Source: Nymphaea colorata (Eukaryota > Streptophyta > Magnoliopsida > Nymphaeales > Nymphaeaceae). From it: 64,000 bases of DNA. The translations under genes were made by a program, and so were the position numbers. Shown here in pieces: positions 35,560 through 46,357 of this stretch. Where the stretch lies: positions 8,323,682 to 8,387,681 of the forward strand of contig NC_045151.1 in assembly GCF_008831285.2 (NCBI RefSeq). The letters are read 5' to 3'. The notes below the pieces were generated by a model that saw only the letters and a list, made by a program, of their open reading frames with translations, did no database searches and was not told the origin of the DNA. The number at the start of each line of letters is the position of its first letter. Position 1 is the first letter of the stretch.

Positions 35560-36700
35560 TTCTCTTGTCTAGATGGACTTGGAAAGCATTTTTTGTTATG
35601 ACTATATCCTATTCAAGTTGTGTCAAGGTCGATTTGACTTTGTATTATCTGAAGTGGAGTCTATTCACCTCAATGGTATCCCACCTTTTTGTGTATGTTA
35701 CCAGACCACTTAGAAGATTGAAATCTCAAAGAAATGGCCAATCTAGCAATGCAGCCCCATCAACAATAGTCTAACCCATGTAATCGCTCAAAGATGGAAC
35801 CCAAGGACCAATACATTTTGGTTCCCATGGGATGAACTAACAATCACTCTAGATGAATTTTCCAATATCATGGGTTTACCTGAGCCAGAAGGTGACCCAA
35901 GAGGACCAATTGAAGACCAATTCCTTGTCAATCAAGGCTTAGTCAAAACTCTAGAAGTGATCACAAACTCATGGGAAAACAATGTTGGCAATTTCTAGAA
36001 AAATATGGATATCAATACCTCCATTTATAAGAACTTGGTAAAGCATATTTAGAATTTGTCAATCTTGCTTCACTTTCCAGAAGTGCCATGGACAAGTACA
36101 AGAATGCCACAGTAACTTGTACTATGTGTTTCATCTTCTTCAACAATGAAGAACACATAATGAACTTTCATACACCTTGCCTCTTCAAAAAATGGGGACA
36201 AGGTAAGTCCATCATGTATTTGTAGCAATGGCAGCATTGGCATTCCTTTACCGAGGATTGACCAAATTTTTCATTAGGGATGCAGACTTGATAAAAAGAT
36301 GTGTCTCCACGTTACAATCATGCTTTTACAAACACGTGGGGCCACAATCACGTTTTTTTTAGAACACCGACAACCAGTTATCTATTGTGGAGCACTACCA
36401 TGGGAAGATGGAGGAAGTGGGCAACTCTGCAATAATTTAGAACTTTGATCGAGAAGTCATCAAGTTGTCAAGTCAAGATACACCTACTAGGACCATTTTT
36501 TTACAATTGACTTCCACAACCAAAGTGATGAGTCAAACAACTCTTGTAGCATCAATGGAATGCATACCCAATTAAATCAGAGGGAGGCATTGTGGAGTGT
36601 GAACTTGATATGGAAGAGTGGTATGAAATATACACCCATACCCAACAATGTTGAAAATCATTTGCTCACTTGTACCTTGTCTTTGGTCCAGGCATGAGTC
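35560..36700 (+). pseudogene. Tat element ORF1, plant-mobile-domain-like, broken
   Basis: This lies between the primer site and gag, where Ogre-type elements carry an extra ORF of unsettled function. The clearest block (about 35790-35920) reads AQRWNPRTNTFWFPWDELT then ITLDEFSNIMGLPEPEGD. That matches the 'L...ERW.PETHTFH...GE.TITLEDV..LLGLP' core of the plant mobile domain, and also RWNPRTRSFWFSWGEMT at 53400 in the other Tat element. Further down, EGGIVECELDMEEWYEIY is readable near 36580. Many stops interrupt the frame. Plant mobile domains are known both in host silencing-related proteins and in transposons; calling this ORF1 is inference from position. Confidence 0.65.
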
Positions 36701-36933
36701 CTAAATAAGTAAAATGGTGGAATGAAGTCCACTCATCTATCCTTTTGTCCTGGATAATCATGTCTAGTTCAACTGATGTAGTCAACAAAGTCGAATTTTG
36801 TCAAGTTTTGTCAAGTCATGTTAAAGTCTCATCAATGTCATTTTTTTCATAATATGAAACCAAATTTTGCCATTTTCTTTCTGGCACCTTCAATTTTTTT
36901 TTCTTACAAGGTGATTAGGTGAACATCTTCTTC

Positions 36934-38210
36934 ATGGTGGAGACTAGAAGCCAACAAAGAAAGAAGATGATATGGAACTAGAACAACTAATCACAGAAGA
37001 CAATGGAAAATAATCCTCTTCAAGCACAACAACAAAAGCTAATGATCAGGAGTATGAAGAATAGAAGAGATTCTAGAACTACATGGTCATGTTTAATGAA
37101 GAACAAGCTCAGGTGGAGAAAGCCAAAAAAAAGGAAGAAGACAAAGAAATCTTCCTCGAGCAATTGTAATTCTTCTGAAGACGCTATTACAAAATCAAGT
37201 AGTAAGGAATAACAAAAGACTACCAAGAAAAGGAAGAAAAGAAAATTCTAGAAAGAAAAGATCTAGGAAGTCAAAAAGAAGTTGAATGTAGTTCAACTTA
37301 AAGGCAAGAACAAAATAAATTTTACCTATGAAGACTTCTATGAAAACTTGGAGAATGACAGCACATCAAGAACTTGCCTAAGAATTTCATTAAATTTGAT
37401 GGCCATAGAGACCCAAAGGCACACTTGGCCATGTCCTTCATAAAATGAGACAAATTTTGTGACAATCATAGGGGGCTCTTTTGATGCTTTCTTAGGAGCT
37501 TAGAAGGAATTGCAACACAATGGTACAAAGAACACATTAACCCTGATTTTTTATAAACTGATTAACCTTTTCATCAAAATATTCATTCAGAATGTCAAAA
37601 CTGCCTCAACAATCACCACCTTGTGCTACCTGAAGGAGAGACCAGGTGAAAAGGTTAGGGATTTTATTCAAAGATGGACATCTTCTTGCAACAAAATGAG
37701 ATGCATTGAGGTTGATTCATCAATCTCACTGAGAAGGTTGAATGCATTGAGGCATGGATTGAAAATGGAGCTTTTGATATTGTTATCTTAGAAAAAATCA
37801 AAGATGCCAATAAAAACAGTAAAAGTCAGAATGATCCGACCAATATCATAGCCAACACCACTACATTCAAGAAGGAAAAGGAAGACTACTCCAAGAATAA
37901 AGGAGTAGCCAACAAAGCTAGCAGTATTAGTGGCACTAAGAAAAAACATCTTGGATATGGATATGACAAACATGTTACCCCATTAGAGCAGAGTTACGAA
38001 GAAATCATGCACGAGCTGTTTGAAAGAGGTACTCTATTTCTTCCTAAAGTTTTCAATCTTCTCTTGATAATAGGGAAAAACAAAGAGCAATTTTGTAAAT
38101 TTCATCATGCTCTAGGATACAATACAAAAGATTGTCTTGTGCTTAGAAACATACTACAAGATGCAGTTGACAAAGAAATAGTCAAGCAATCAGTTGGACA
38201 TTCTTAAGAA
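36934..38210 (+). pseudogene. Tat element gag, broken
   Basis: The start MVETRSQQRKK at 36934 parallels MVETRYKL in the minus-strand element. A Lys-rich linker follows (about 37100-37160, KKRKKTKKSSS). The capsid region (37390-37790) reads KFDGHRDPKAHLAMSFIK, then a LRSLEGIATQWYK block and RPGEKVRDFIQRW, all standard for Tat gag. Toward the C terminus, EEIMHELFERGTLFLP and CKFHHALGYNTKDCLVLRN (38090-38150) form the Cys-His motif usual here. Stops and at least one frameshift occur, for instance after HLAMSFIK and near 37500. Confidence 0.8.
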
Positions 38211-38559
38211 TCTTTTTCCTAAGCATGGGAAAGGAACATCTGTGATGGTCAAATTTTCTCAAGGTCAATAGATCGTGGTGGCAGATAAAAAGGAGAAAAC
38301 ATCCCTTGGCTTATTTGGATTGTCATCTAGACAAGACAAAAGGTCTACAAGTAATAAGCTGAATCAAGCTGATACCATATTCGAATAGAGGTTGATCAAG
38401 GGTCACAAATGTAGGATCCAGAACCTTTGGAAGCACTTTTTGGATAACTAGATTCTCTACATCAAATCAAGAAGGAAAAATTTATCATTGGTTGAGGAGA
38501 CAAATGGGCTTTTGGACTATACTGCAATAGTTTAATCATGTTTTGTGACAAAGACTTGC

Positions 38560-38850
38560 CAAATGGAGACACATTACATAATGATGTCTTGCATATAGTG
38601 GTTACGACAATGAGCATTAGAGTTTCCTATGTCTTAATTGATAGAGAAATCAGCCTTAACATTTGTGCGCAATAGACACCCTAGACATTGGGTATAAGGC
38701 AAGCTGACTATACTCCATCATCAATCTTCATTTGTGGATACGATGGATCAGGACAACCTTTTCCTAAGCTGCATATGTCTTGATTTCAATATCTCTAGAA
38801 CACAACATCGAGTTTTGTTTCATGTGGTGAATATATAACCTTAATTCAAT
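38560..38850 (+). pseudogene. Tat element aspartic protease, broken
   Basis: YVLIDREISLNICAQ (about 38625-38670) sits where Tat proteases have 'VLVD.GSSLNVCP'. The catalytic Asp is kept, but the following Gly is lost (D-R-E in place of D-x-G), and a stop comes soon after. FICGYDGSGQPFP follows at about 38732-38765, matching the usual 'AFDG...' strand. The enzyme would mature Gag-Pol; this copy cannot. Confidence 0.65.
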
Positions 38851-39559
38851 TTACTGCTCAGCAAGCATGGTCCATGCCATCAGTATAGTATTGTCCACAC
38901 TACATCAATGTGTCAGATGGGCTCACAGCTTGAGTATCATCATAATTTATGCAAAGGACAAGCAAAATCACCTCATGCATCCAATGATTCCAGTCCCAAG
39001 ATATGCAATCGAGATGCCAAGTATCCAAGTCTGCAAGGAAGAAGAGTTGACTCAGAGTCTTAGTAAATTAACTATTTGCAAGCCCTAGAAGCAAATGTGT
39101 ATGGAAAAAGGCAGCAAGCTAGGTCTATCGATAGAAAATTACAAAAAACAGCCATTAATCAAGAATTTCTCTCAAAATGAAAAGGGATTTGACCTCCTTA
39201 TGTGTCATGGTTATCGTCCATTCACTAGCCTTGGCAAACATAAGGATAAAATTTGGAGCCAATTACATTGGCAGGACAATAAAGTACTCGATCTCTAGGA
39301 TGCCAGAACTATGAAGAGGTGAACACAGAATAACCCAGTGCCCTTCGTCAAAAGCAGCACCATAGGTGGATTTTCATCATCTATTTAAAGCAATCATCAT
39401 TTTGTCATCATTGTACTCCAATAGACCAAGTGTCTCTATTTTGTAATACTTATAAAATTGCAATGAATTTGCTTTGTTTTATACAAAGTGTCTCAATCTT
39501 TATCTAACTTATTCATAATCTTTAGAATGACACTTTAGGGTCAAACATCAAAAGCTTTC

Positions 39560-40398
39560 AAGGAAGTAAAAATCTAGAACTCACCAAGGCAAAATTGCAA
39601 TATCAACTGTCACCTTTGGTCAATGACCTGATAGAGGAAATTAACATTGGCAATGAAGAAAATCCAAACATTTTGTAAATTGGGACAACTCTCTCAGCAA
39701 AAGAAAGAGAAAAGTTGATAGACTTCTTCAAAAATCATCAGAAGCCTTTGCATGGACTTATGAAGACATGTCGGGACTTGACACTAAACTGGCCAAGCAT
39801 CGGTTGCCATTGAAGCTAGAATATAAGCAAGTAAAACAAAAATTGAGAAAACTTGACCATCTACTTGAGGGAAAAGTTAAGGGAAGCCTAGAGTACCTAC
39901 TAAAGGTAGGGTTTATCCAAACAATTGACTTTCTAAAATAGTTGGCAAATATCGTGGTAGTCCCAAAGAAGATGGCAAGGTTCAACTTTGCATTGATTTT
40001 AGATATTTGAACCAAAAGATGGCCATCCGCTTCTTAGTGGACAACACTGCATGCCATACTATGTTCTCCTTTGTGGACAAATATTATGACTACAACCAAA
40101 TTAAGCTGGCCACTCATGATAGTCCAAAACATTGTTTACAACCCCATGGGGCACTTTTTGCTATATTGTAATGCCTTTTGGCCCCAAGAACATTGGGGCA
40201 ACATATCAAATGGCTATTGCAGCCATTTTCTACGATCAAATGCATCAAATCATGGATGCATCTGTAGATGATTTATTATTTAAGTCAAAGACTAGGAGAA
40301 TCATATCAGTATTCTTTCTCAATTTTTAATAGGCTTTTACAATATAAACTCAGATTAAATCCATAGATGTATGTGTCTAGTGTGGAATCCGATAAGGT
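39560..40398 (+). pseudogene. Tat element reverse transcriptase, broken
   Basis: Blocks seen in order: a 'FAWTYEDMSGLD' segment near 39750; LCIDFRYLN-type sequence at about 39980-40010; FTTPWGTFCYIVMPFGPKNI (40130-40190); then ATYQMAIAAIFYDQMH and SVDDLLFKSKT (40261-40293), the YVDD box with Tyr to Ser. Several stops and shifts separate them. Close relatives of each block occur in the minus-strand element (RT at about 49200-48300). Confidence 0.82.
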
Positions 40399-41317
40399 TT
40401 CTGGTGACCAAAAAGGGAATTAAAATGCATCCTTCCAAAGCAAAGACAATTATTGAGATGTCACCACCAATAAATCTGAATGAGCTACATAGTTTGCAAG
40501 ATTCAGTCAATCAGAAGGTTTATATCTAATCTTACCATGAGATGTGAACCCTTCAACCATTTATTATAGAAAGGAGTCAGGTTTGAATGGGGACATGAGT
40601 GTCATGCCTCATTCGAACTGATAAAAAAATATCTCCTTTGTTGGCCAATCTTGAAGCCTCCAATTTTGAGGAAACCCTTACTTCTTTACATCATAGTCAA
40701 CAATTCAGTCAGTGGTAGATTTTTGTGTAGTATAAAAAGAATTACTCATACATGGAAAAGACATGCTTAGCCTTGGTGTAGATGTGTCAAAAATTAAGAT
40801 ACTACTACTATTGTGCAAGGTCAAAATTTTATCCAAGCTAAATCCACTCAAATACATTTTCTGGTCACCAAAAAGGGAATTAAAATGCATCCTTCCAAAG
40901 CAAAGACAATTATTGAGATGTCACCACCAATAAATCTGAATGAGTTACATAGTTTGCAAGATTCAGTCAATCAGAAGGTTTATATCTAATCTTGCCATGA
41001 GATGTGAACCCTTCAACCATTTATTATAGAAAGGAGTCAGGTTTGAATGGGGACATGAGTGTCATTCCTCATTCGAACTGATAAAAAAATATCTCCTTTG
41101 TTGGCCAATCTTGAAGCCTCCAATTTTGAGGAAACCCTTACTTCTTTACATCATAGTCAACAATTCAGTCAGTGGTAGATTTTTGTGTAGTATAAAAAGA
41201 ATTACTCATACATGGAAAAGACATGCTTAGCCTTGGTGTAGATGTGTCAAAAATTAAGATACGACTACTATTGTGCAAGGTCAAAATTTTATCCAAGCTA
41301 AATCCACTCAAATACAT
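40398..41317 (+). repeat. 460-bp tandem duplication in RT/RNase H
   Basis: The block 40398-40857 is repeated at 40858-41317 with only about five differences that I could find (for example g/c at 40406/40866 and gagctacat/gagttacat). It holds the end of RT and the first RNase H: TKKGIKMHPSKAKTIIEM, SNLTMRCEPFNHLL, FEWGHE and SYMEKTCLALV. Identity of about 99% contrasts with the heavy decay of the element, so the duplication is far younger than the insertion. The minus-strand frames at 40705-40890 and 41165-41419 are antisense shadows of the two copies. Confidence 0.95.
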
Positions 41318-42217
41318 CATCGAACAACCGTTCTTAAATGAGAGGATAGCAAAGTGGCAAGTTCTATTGATGCAATATGATTCAACATGTTCACAAAAAT
41401 CAATCAAGGGACAAGCCATTGCAAATCAATTGGTAGACTTCCCTCTATCTGAGAAAAACAAAGCAAATGATGATTTTTCAGATGAGCAAATCCTAATGAT
41501 CAAACTAGAGCCGATGTGAGAAATGAACTTTCAAAGTAGAGGTAATGTGGGAAATGGACTTTGATGGATCAAAAAGCACGGTTAGGGAAGGCATTGGGAT
41601 AGTTTTCATTACACTGGAGAAGGAAATGATTACTTACTCTCTCAAATTAAACTTCTCTTGCACTCCCAACATGGTGGAATATGAGACCCTAATTTAAGGA
41701 GTCAAAATGCTTCTCCAGTTTAAAGTGCAAAGAGTTCACATTTTTTAGAGATTCTCTCCTAGTTGTTAGTAAACTCAATGGAAACTAGCATGTCAAATCA
41801 GAAATTGATCTCATATCAAGAGATGCCAACATCCTCATAAAGTAATTCAAGGAATGCCAACTCTCACAAATCAAGAATGAATTTACCCCAATTGTAGATG
41901 GTTTATCCAGTTTGGGCACTACTATCACATTCAAACTTAGAGAGTCCATTAGATCCCTTGAAGTCGGTACACTGAAACAACCATCTTATGTCATGCCAAA
42001 ACAAGTGCTACAAGCATAAAGTGGAGAAGTATCATGGTATCAAGACATCAAAGATTTTATCTAAATAGGAGAATTTTCACTTGAAATGTCTCAAAAGAAG
42101 CGAAGAGCTCTGAGGCACATGTCTTCAATATATTTTATTTTAGTTGGAGCCTTATACAGAGGAAGAATTAGCATAGAATGTGCTAGATGTCCAGATGCAA
42201 ATGAAACACTCGAACCC
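41318..42217 (+). pseudogene. Tat element RNase H end, second RNase H, integrase N-linker, broken
   Basis: After the duplicated block come KYIIEQPFLNERIAKWQVLL and KSIKGQAIANQLVDFPL (41310-41450), the end of the first RNase H/connection. FDGSKSTVREGIGIVFIT and SLKLNFSCTPNMVEYETL (41560-41700) mark the additional, archaeal-like RNase H typical of the Tat lineage. The start of the integrase linker, LVGALYRGRISIECARCPDA, lies at 42140-42200. The gene then stops abruptly at 42217, where the minus-strand Tat element begins, and continues at about 56340. Confidence 0.82.
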
Positions 42218-43141
42218 TGTTCACATCCTCAAAAATATTTTGGTTTTTGGAGTGCTCCAAAAAAATGAGGTTTTATTTGAAATGGGAAGAAAGGGACTCG
42301 CCCGTTGGTACGAGGATTGACCGTTCCTGATGCCTTGACTGGGGGTGTAGTGTTTGAGAAAATATTGAAAACTTCATATTTCAAATTTTTGAGAAAGTTT
42401 TTCAAGAGTCATTTGCTTTGATTTGAGTAAAATCTTGAATTAGAACATCTTTACAAATATCATTTGGAAAACTTTGAAGATCACTTTTTGAAGTCACTTT
42501 AGTGTTCTCTTAAGACTTTAAATAGGTTTGAGATTTTGCTCTAATTTGGATACCACCTACTTAGAGCCTCATCTGATCTTGCTTAAATTCTTTTAGAGAT
42601 ATGTTTGTGATCATTCGTGATGTTAAGTGACAGTGAATGTATGGATGCATTGATTCTACATGATTAGAAGGGAATCATTCATTCCTACCATGACATTCAT
42701 CTAAGAGCTTTTCTACCACCATATAGATCTAAGTTTCACATTTTATAATTGTAATAAATATTTTTATGAAGAAAGAAAAGTTTTGAAAATAAAATGGGGT
42801 GGTAGACCATCAAGCATCATTCCAATATTGGGTTATTATTTAATTTTTGGTCATGGTGAAGTCGGCAAATAGAAAGTTAAAATTTTAGATCTTGAAAGAA
42901 AAGTATCCAAAAGAATGAAAAAGGGAAAATGCTCTAATATGAGAGTAATAAGGAAAATGTGTGTGAGAGAGAATGAGATCTTAAAAATACAAAATAAAAG
43001 AAAAGATATATATATATATTATATGCGTATATGAGAGCTTATGAAAAGAAAGTATTAACTCAAATGTAGAGGGAGAAGAAGATTTTGGAAAAAGAGAGAA
43101 AGAGAGATTTTAAAGAAAAGGAGATTTTAGAGAAAAGGAGA

Positions 43142-43144
<3 letters not shown>

Positions 43145-43180
<36 letters not shown>
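43145..43180. repeat. TA microsatellite in the LTR
   Basis: About 18 TA units, at the LTR position equivalent to the runs at 20620-20664 and 55333-55424. Confidence 0.97.
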
Positions 43181-43181
<1 letters not shown>

Positions 43182-44159
43182 GCGTGTATAAAGATTTGTA
43201 AAAGAAGATGTTAAATTATAAAAAAAGAAGGACAAAGAGAGATAGTCATGTGCATGTATAGGTATATAACATGTATATACATATATGCTTTCATGAGAGT
43301 TGAAATCAAGAAACAACTTCAAAATATCCAACTTCAATTTTTTTTTTTATGTAGGCCGGCGGGGAACTTGGACTCATGCAAGAGCTTAAGCTAAGTTTCC
43401 AAGGCCTCATTTCACTTTTGAAATTCTTTTAGAAAACATGGTTCTAAATATTTTATATATGAATACAAAATCATATTGTTTGTTGCCTGAGAATACATAT
43501 TTCTTCCACCACTGGGTATGGAAGAAAATCAAACCTTCATGAAATGAAGTGCATATTCCTCTAATAAGAATAATTTTTAGAAAATGGATCTCCCACTTCG
43601 AATGATCCTAAAGCTTCCTGAAATGGGGCTTGCTTCCTCAGAGAATGGAAGTTGGGGAAACTTGCTCCCAACGTTGGAGAAGAAGAAGAAGAAGAAAAGA
43701 AGAGAGAAATGGAAGGAGAGTGCTAAGGAAAAACTATAAAACTTCAAATGAGAAAGCACTATAAATTTCCCCAAGGGTTAGCTAATGCTTAAGAGGGAGG
43801 ATTGTGGGGGTATTTATAGAGTTTGGGATCCAAAACTCAAAATTTGATTTTTTTTTTTTAATTTAACATGATTTCCATGCGAATTTAAAATACTTTTGAA
43901 TAATTTTTTTAATTTTTTTAAATAGGTTTTGACTAGGTGGGATTGGCCATTACCCCTACAAATACCCTTTTGGGGTCCGGGCAGCACTAATGTCCACCTA
44001 GCAAGCACAAACTGCCGCCCAAAGGGCGATTTAAGCATGGAAATGGGGCTTGCATAATGTGCAGGCCCCAGCTCATGTGCTGTTGCTGCCAAACAGCACT
44101 TGGCACATCGGTGAATAATGCATGGCAATGCGCAATGCACTGCCATAGGCAAGTGATCG

Positions 44160-44275
44160 CACAGCACGCAATCGTGCATACGATCGCCTCATGCGATTTC
44201 TCATGGCTCGTGATCTCGCATGGCGCGTGATCTTGCACGGCATGTGATCTTATGTGGCATGCGATCACACGAGTG
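44160..44275. repeat. ~20-bp minisatellite in the U3 part of the LTR
   Basis: Five or so units of the type 'gcatggcgcgtgatctt' recur with about 20-base spacing. They are GC-richer than the surroundings. The overlapping minus-strand frames at 43814-44179 and 43987-44268 come from this array and are not genes. Confidence 0.75.
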
Positions 44276-44956
44276 AAGCTCTTTTTTTAATTTTAAATCA
44301 AATAAAATGAAATAAATAATTAAAAACAAAAAAAGAGTTGTTCATACATAAGAAACATTAAACCATTTTTTAAAATGTGTACAAAAATGGTTTTTGTTTC
44401 AAATAAGGAGGCCGACTCTGTTTTGAGTCACTCCGAGCTTGTTTTGAATCTTAATTGGGTTCAATTAGTCATGGGCTTATTATTGTGAGTAATTTAGGTT
44501 TAAAAACTTGTTTTGGCGCGAGAACGAAACATAAAACAAAGGGAAGGTTCGTGCATGCGCACGCAATGCTCATAGCATCGAATTTTGTTGTTTTGATCTC
44601 GGCTTTGGATTTTAAGATTGAAATACATGATTTGGAGACTTTGGTTTTGGATCTAATCTAGATCTGAGAGTTGGATTTTGGATTTAAATCTTGCGTTTAA
44701 AGTTGAGTTTTGAATTTGAATTTGAATTTTGTGCTCGGGTTTGGATAAGGTTTAGAGATTCATTTTGGATCGAATAGTCGCAAACTTGTTTTGGGTCTAG
44801 GATTTGGCTTAGGGTCTAAAAATAAAATACAATGTTTTGAAAAAAAATTGGGGTGATAACAGGTGCCTCTCTTTGTTACTAAGTCGGCACTAGCCGCGCT
44901 TAGTGGCAAAGATAAGCAATCCGGATTTTTCAAACAAAACATATTTAATGTAATGT

Positions 44957-45114
44957 TTTAGGTTTAACCCTTTACTTGAATGGGTTATTTGAGCTAGATT
45001 GAGTTCAAGTTTGACCCCTTACTCGAGTGGGTTTGCATCGCAGGTTTAACCCCTCACCTGCATGGGTTGCTTTCCATCGCAGGTTTTAACCCCTTACCTA
45101 TATGGATTGCTCTC
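44957..45114. repeat. tandem repeat in the 3' non-coding part of the Tat element
   Basis: The pattern 'ggtttaacccctcacctgc' plus 'atgggttgctttccatcgc' recurs three to four times with 40-50 base spacing. Each unit is itself near-palindromic, with AACCC...GGGTT. It lies between the polypurine tract and the GC-rich insertion. Confidence 0.75.
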
Positions 45115-45249
45115 GAATTTTGAGTGATAATAATAATAAAATTAAAAAATGCCCCAAGGTAATCGCTACGTTTTACGACTGGGAAGAATCCAAAATGAAT
45201 AGTAGCTTGAATGTGGAGAACACAAATATTTGTCACTGATTAGAAAGTG

Positions 45250-46352
45250 AATACGAGAGCAAGCTTGGGCACCGGACCGGGCCGCCGCCGGGTACCCGGT
45301 ACCCGGCCCGACTCAGGCTCGGGCCCGGGCCCTGAAATATTGATTATCGGGCTCATTTTGTCAAGCCCGACCCGGCCCGGTAATTAACGGGTCGGGCTTG
45401 GGCCAGTGACTCTGAACGTCGGGGGCCCAATAAGCCCGACAATAAATTAAAAAAATATTTTTTTTTTAGAAATGAACTTATGTTAGGGTTTTCTTTTGTA
45501 TTTGCGGGAACGCCGGGAAGGAAGATCGTTGTTCCTCGGCACTATGAGCTCAAAGCTGCCCTGCCCTGCCTCTGAACTGCGTAGCTGCACAGCCTGCATA
45601 GCTGCTCTACTTGCTTTCTCCAAAGATGCACCGAGTGCTTCTCCTCTAGACGGCTGAAGTCCCTTTCCGCTGGTGTTGTTCTTTCCCTTTTCAAAAGGCA
45701 GGGAGGAGGAGTCGAGAGAGTTTGCGGCGACAGAAAATTCTGAGAAAACTAGGGTTCCGACTAGGGCTCTTCTGCGAAGGTGGTGGAGGAGGAAGGTGGA
45801 CGAGTAAGAGACGGCGATGATCAGCAAGGAGGGTTTCAACGGCGAGGAGGGCTCAGCATTAGGGTAAGGGTTAGAGAGGAGGAGGAAGGGGCAAGGGAGG
45901 GGTTGAGGAAGTGAGGAGAAGTTGTTGAGATCATCGAAGAAGAGACGGGAAGGCAGAGGGAAATCCATTATCACATCTTCCATTTCTTCTTCTTCTTCTT
46001 CTACTTTCTTCCCCTCTCTACCTTTCACTTTCTCTCTCCACTGTGATTTGTGCGTGGTTTAGGATGTTTCTGTGTTAATGGGTTGGATTTGAATCCAATT
46101 CAGGGCTAGGTCTGAGTCGCTCAAATGAAATATAAAAATGAAGAGGCTCTCTCAAAAAAGTTTATTTAAAATGACATAATCACATGAGATTTAAAAAATG
46201 AACCAACCTGGCCCAGCCCATTAATAATCAGGCCAGGTCGGCCCTCGAAAATGGTCGACCAGGCCTGGTACCTGGCCTGGCCCGGCCCAGCCCGTTAATA
46301 ATTGGGCCGGGTAGCGGGCTGTCAATGACAGTGACTAAACGGGCCTGTACAA
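45250..46352 (-). mobile_element. GC-rich-ended insertion, probable non-autonomous hAT-like element
   Basis: A 1.1-kb block splits the Tat element between its polypurine tract and its pol stop codon (46358-46360). Both ends carry dense, mutually inverted words of the type 'cccggcccg' and 'gggccgggt' (45260-45440 and 46205-46320), in contrast to the AT-rich host. Such GC-rich subterminal repeats around 'CTTGGGCACCGG' remind me of plant hAT-type elements. I could not settle terminal repeats or an 8-base target duplication, so the class is inference. Its centre holds an open frame of unknown origin. A related sequence starts near 63690. Confidence 0.6.
45483..46028 (-). CDS. 181-codon open frame of unknown family inside the GC-rich insertion
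   Basis: This is the longest open frame in the window and reads like the 5' end of an ordinary plant gene. Above it is a leader of GA repeats; an internal ATG in good context (residue 16, AGAAATGG) opens MEDVIMDFPLPSRLFFDDL. There follow a Pro/Leu-rich stretch, LLIIAVSYSSTFLLHHLRRR and GTLVFSEFSVAANSLDSSSL. The C-terminal third is Ser/Arg-rich and basic. I do not recognise the family and see no transposase motif. Since it sits between the ends of a mobile element it may be a captured host-gene fragment (first exon). Expression is unknown. It could also be chance in a GC-rich context, but the codon-like composition argues somewhat against that. Confidence 0.4.
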   Translation of the reverse strand: MKGREGKKVEEEEEEMEDVIMDFPLPSRLFFDDLNNFSSLPQPLPCPFLLLSNPYPNAEPSSPLKPSLLIIAVSYSSTFLLHHLRRRALVGTLVFSEFSVAANSLDSSSLPFEKGKNNTSGKGLQPSRGEALGASLEKASRAAMQAVQLRSSEAGQGSFELIVPRNNDLPSRRSRKYKRKP

Positions 46353-46357
46353 GAGGT

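Larger units (their letters stand above)
42218..44861 (-). mobile_element. 3' LTR (2.6 kb) of the minus-strand Tat element
   Basis: In reverse complement it starts TGTTATCACCCC (44861) and ends GGATGTGAACA (42218), with TG..CA termini. The polypurine tract AAAGAGAGGCACC lies just upstream (44862-44874). The promoter box is at 43811-43818 (TATTTATA on plus). It carries a 20-bp minisatellite (44160-44275) and a TA microsatellite (43145-43180). Relative to the LTRs at 19093-21477 and 54437-56340 it lacks roughly 0.5 kb near 43540. The low end abuts AACCC (42213-42217), a candidate 5-base target duplication. Confidence 0.85.

Noticed and set aside
37020-37226. Leu/Phe-rich minus-strand frame that looks like a membrane segment
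   Set aside because: Antisense of the Lys-rich linker of gag (AAG/AAA codons read backwards).
40705-41419. Two nearly identical minus-strand frames
   Set aside because: Antisense shadows of the 460-bp duplicated RNase H block.
43814-44268. 121- and 93-codon Cys/His-rich minus-strand frames
   Set aside because: They come from the 20-bp minisatellite and leader of an LTR; Cys and His arise from the repeated TGC/CAT words.
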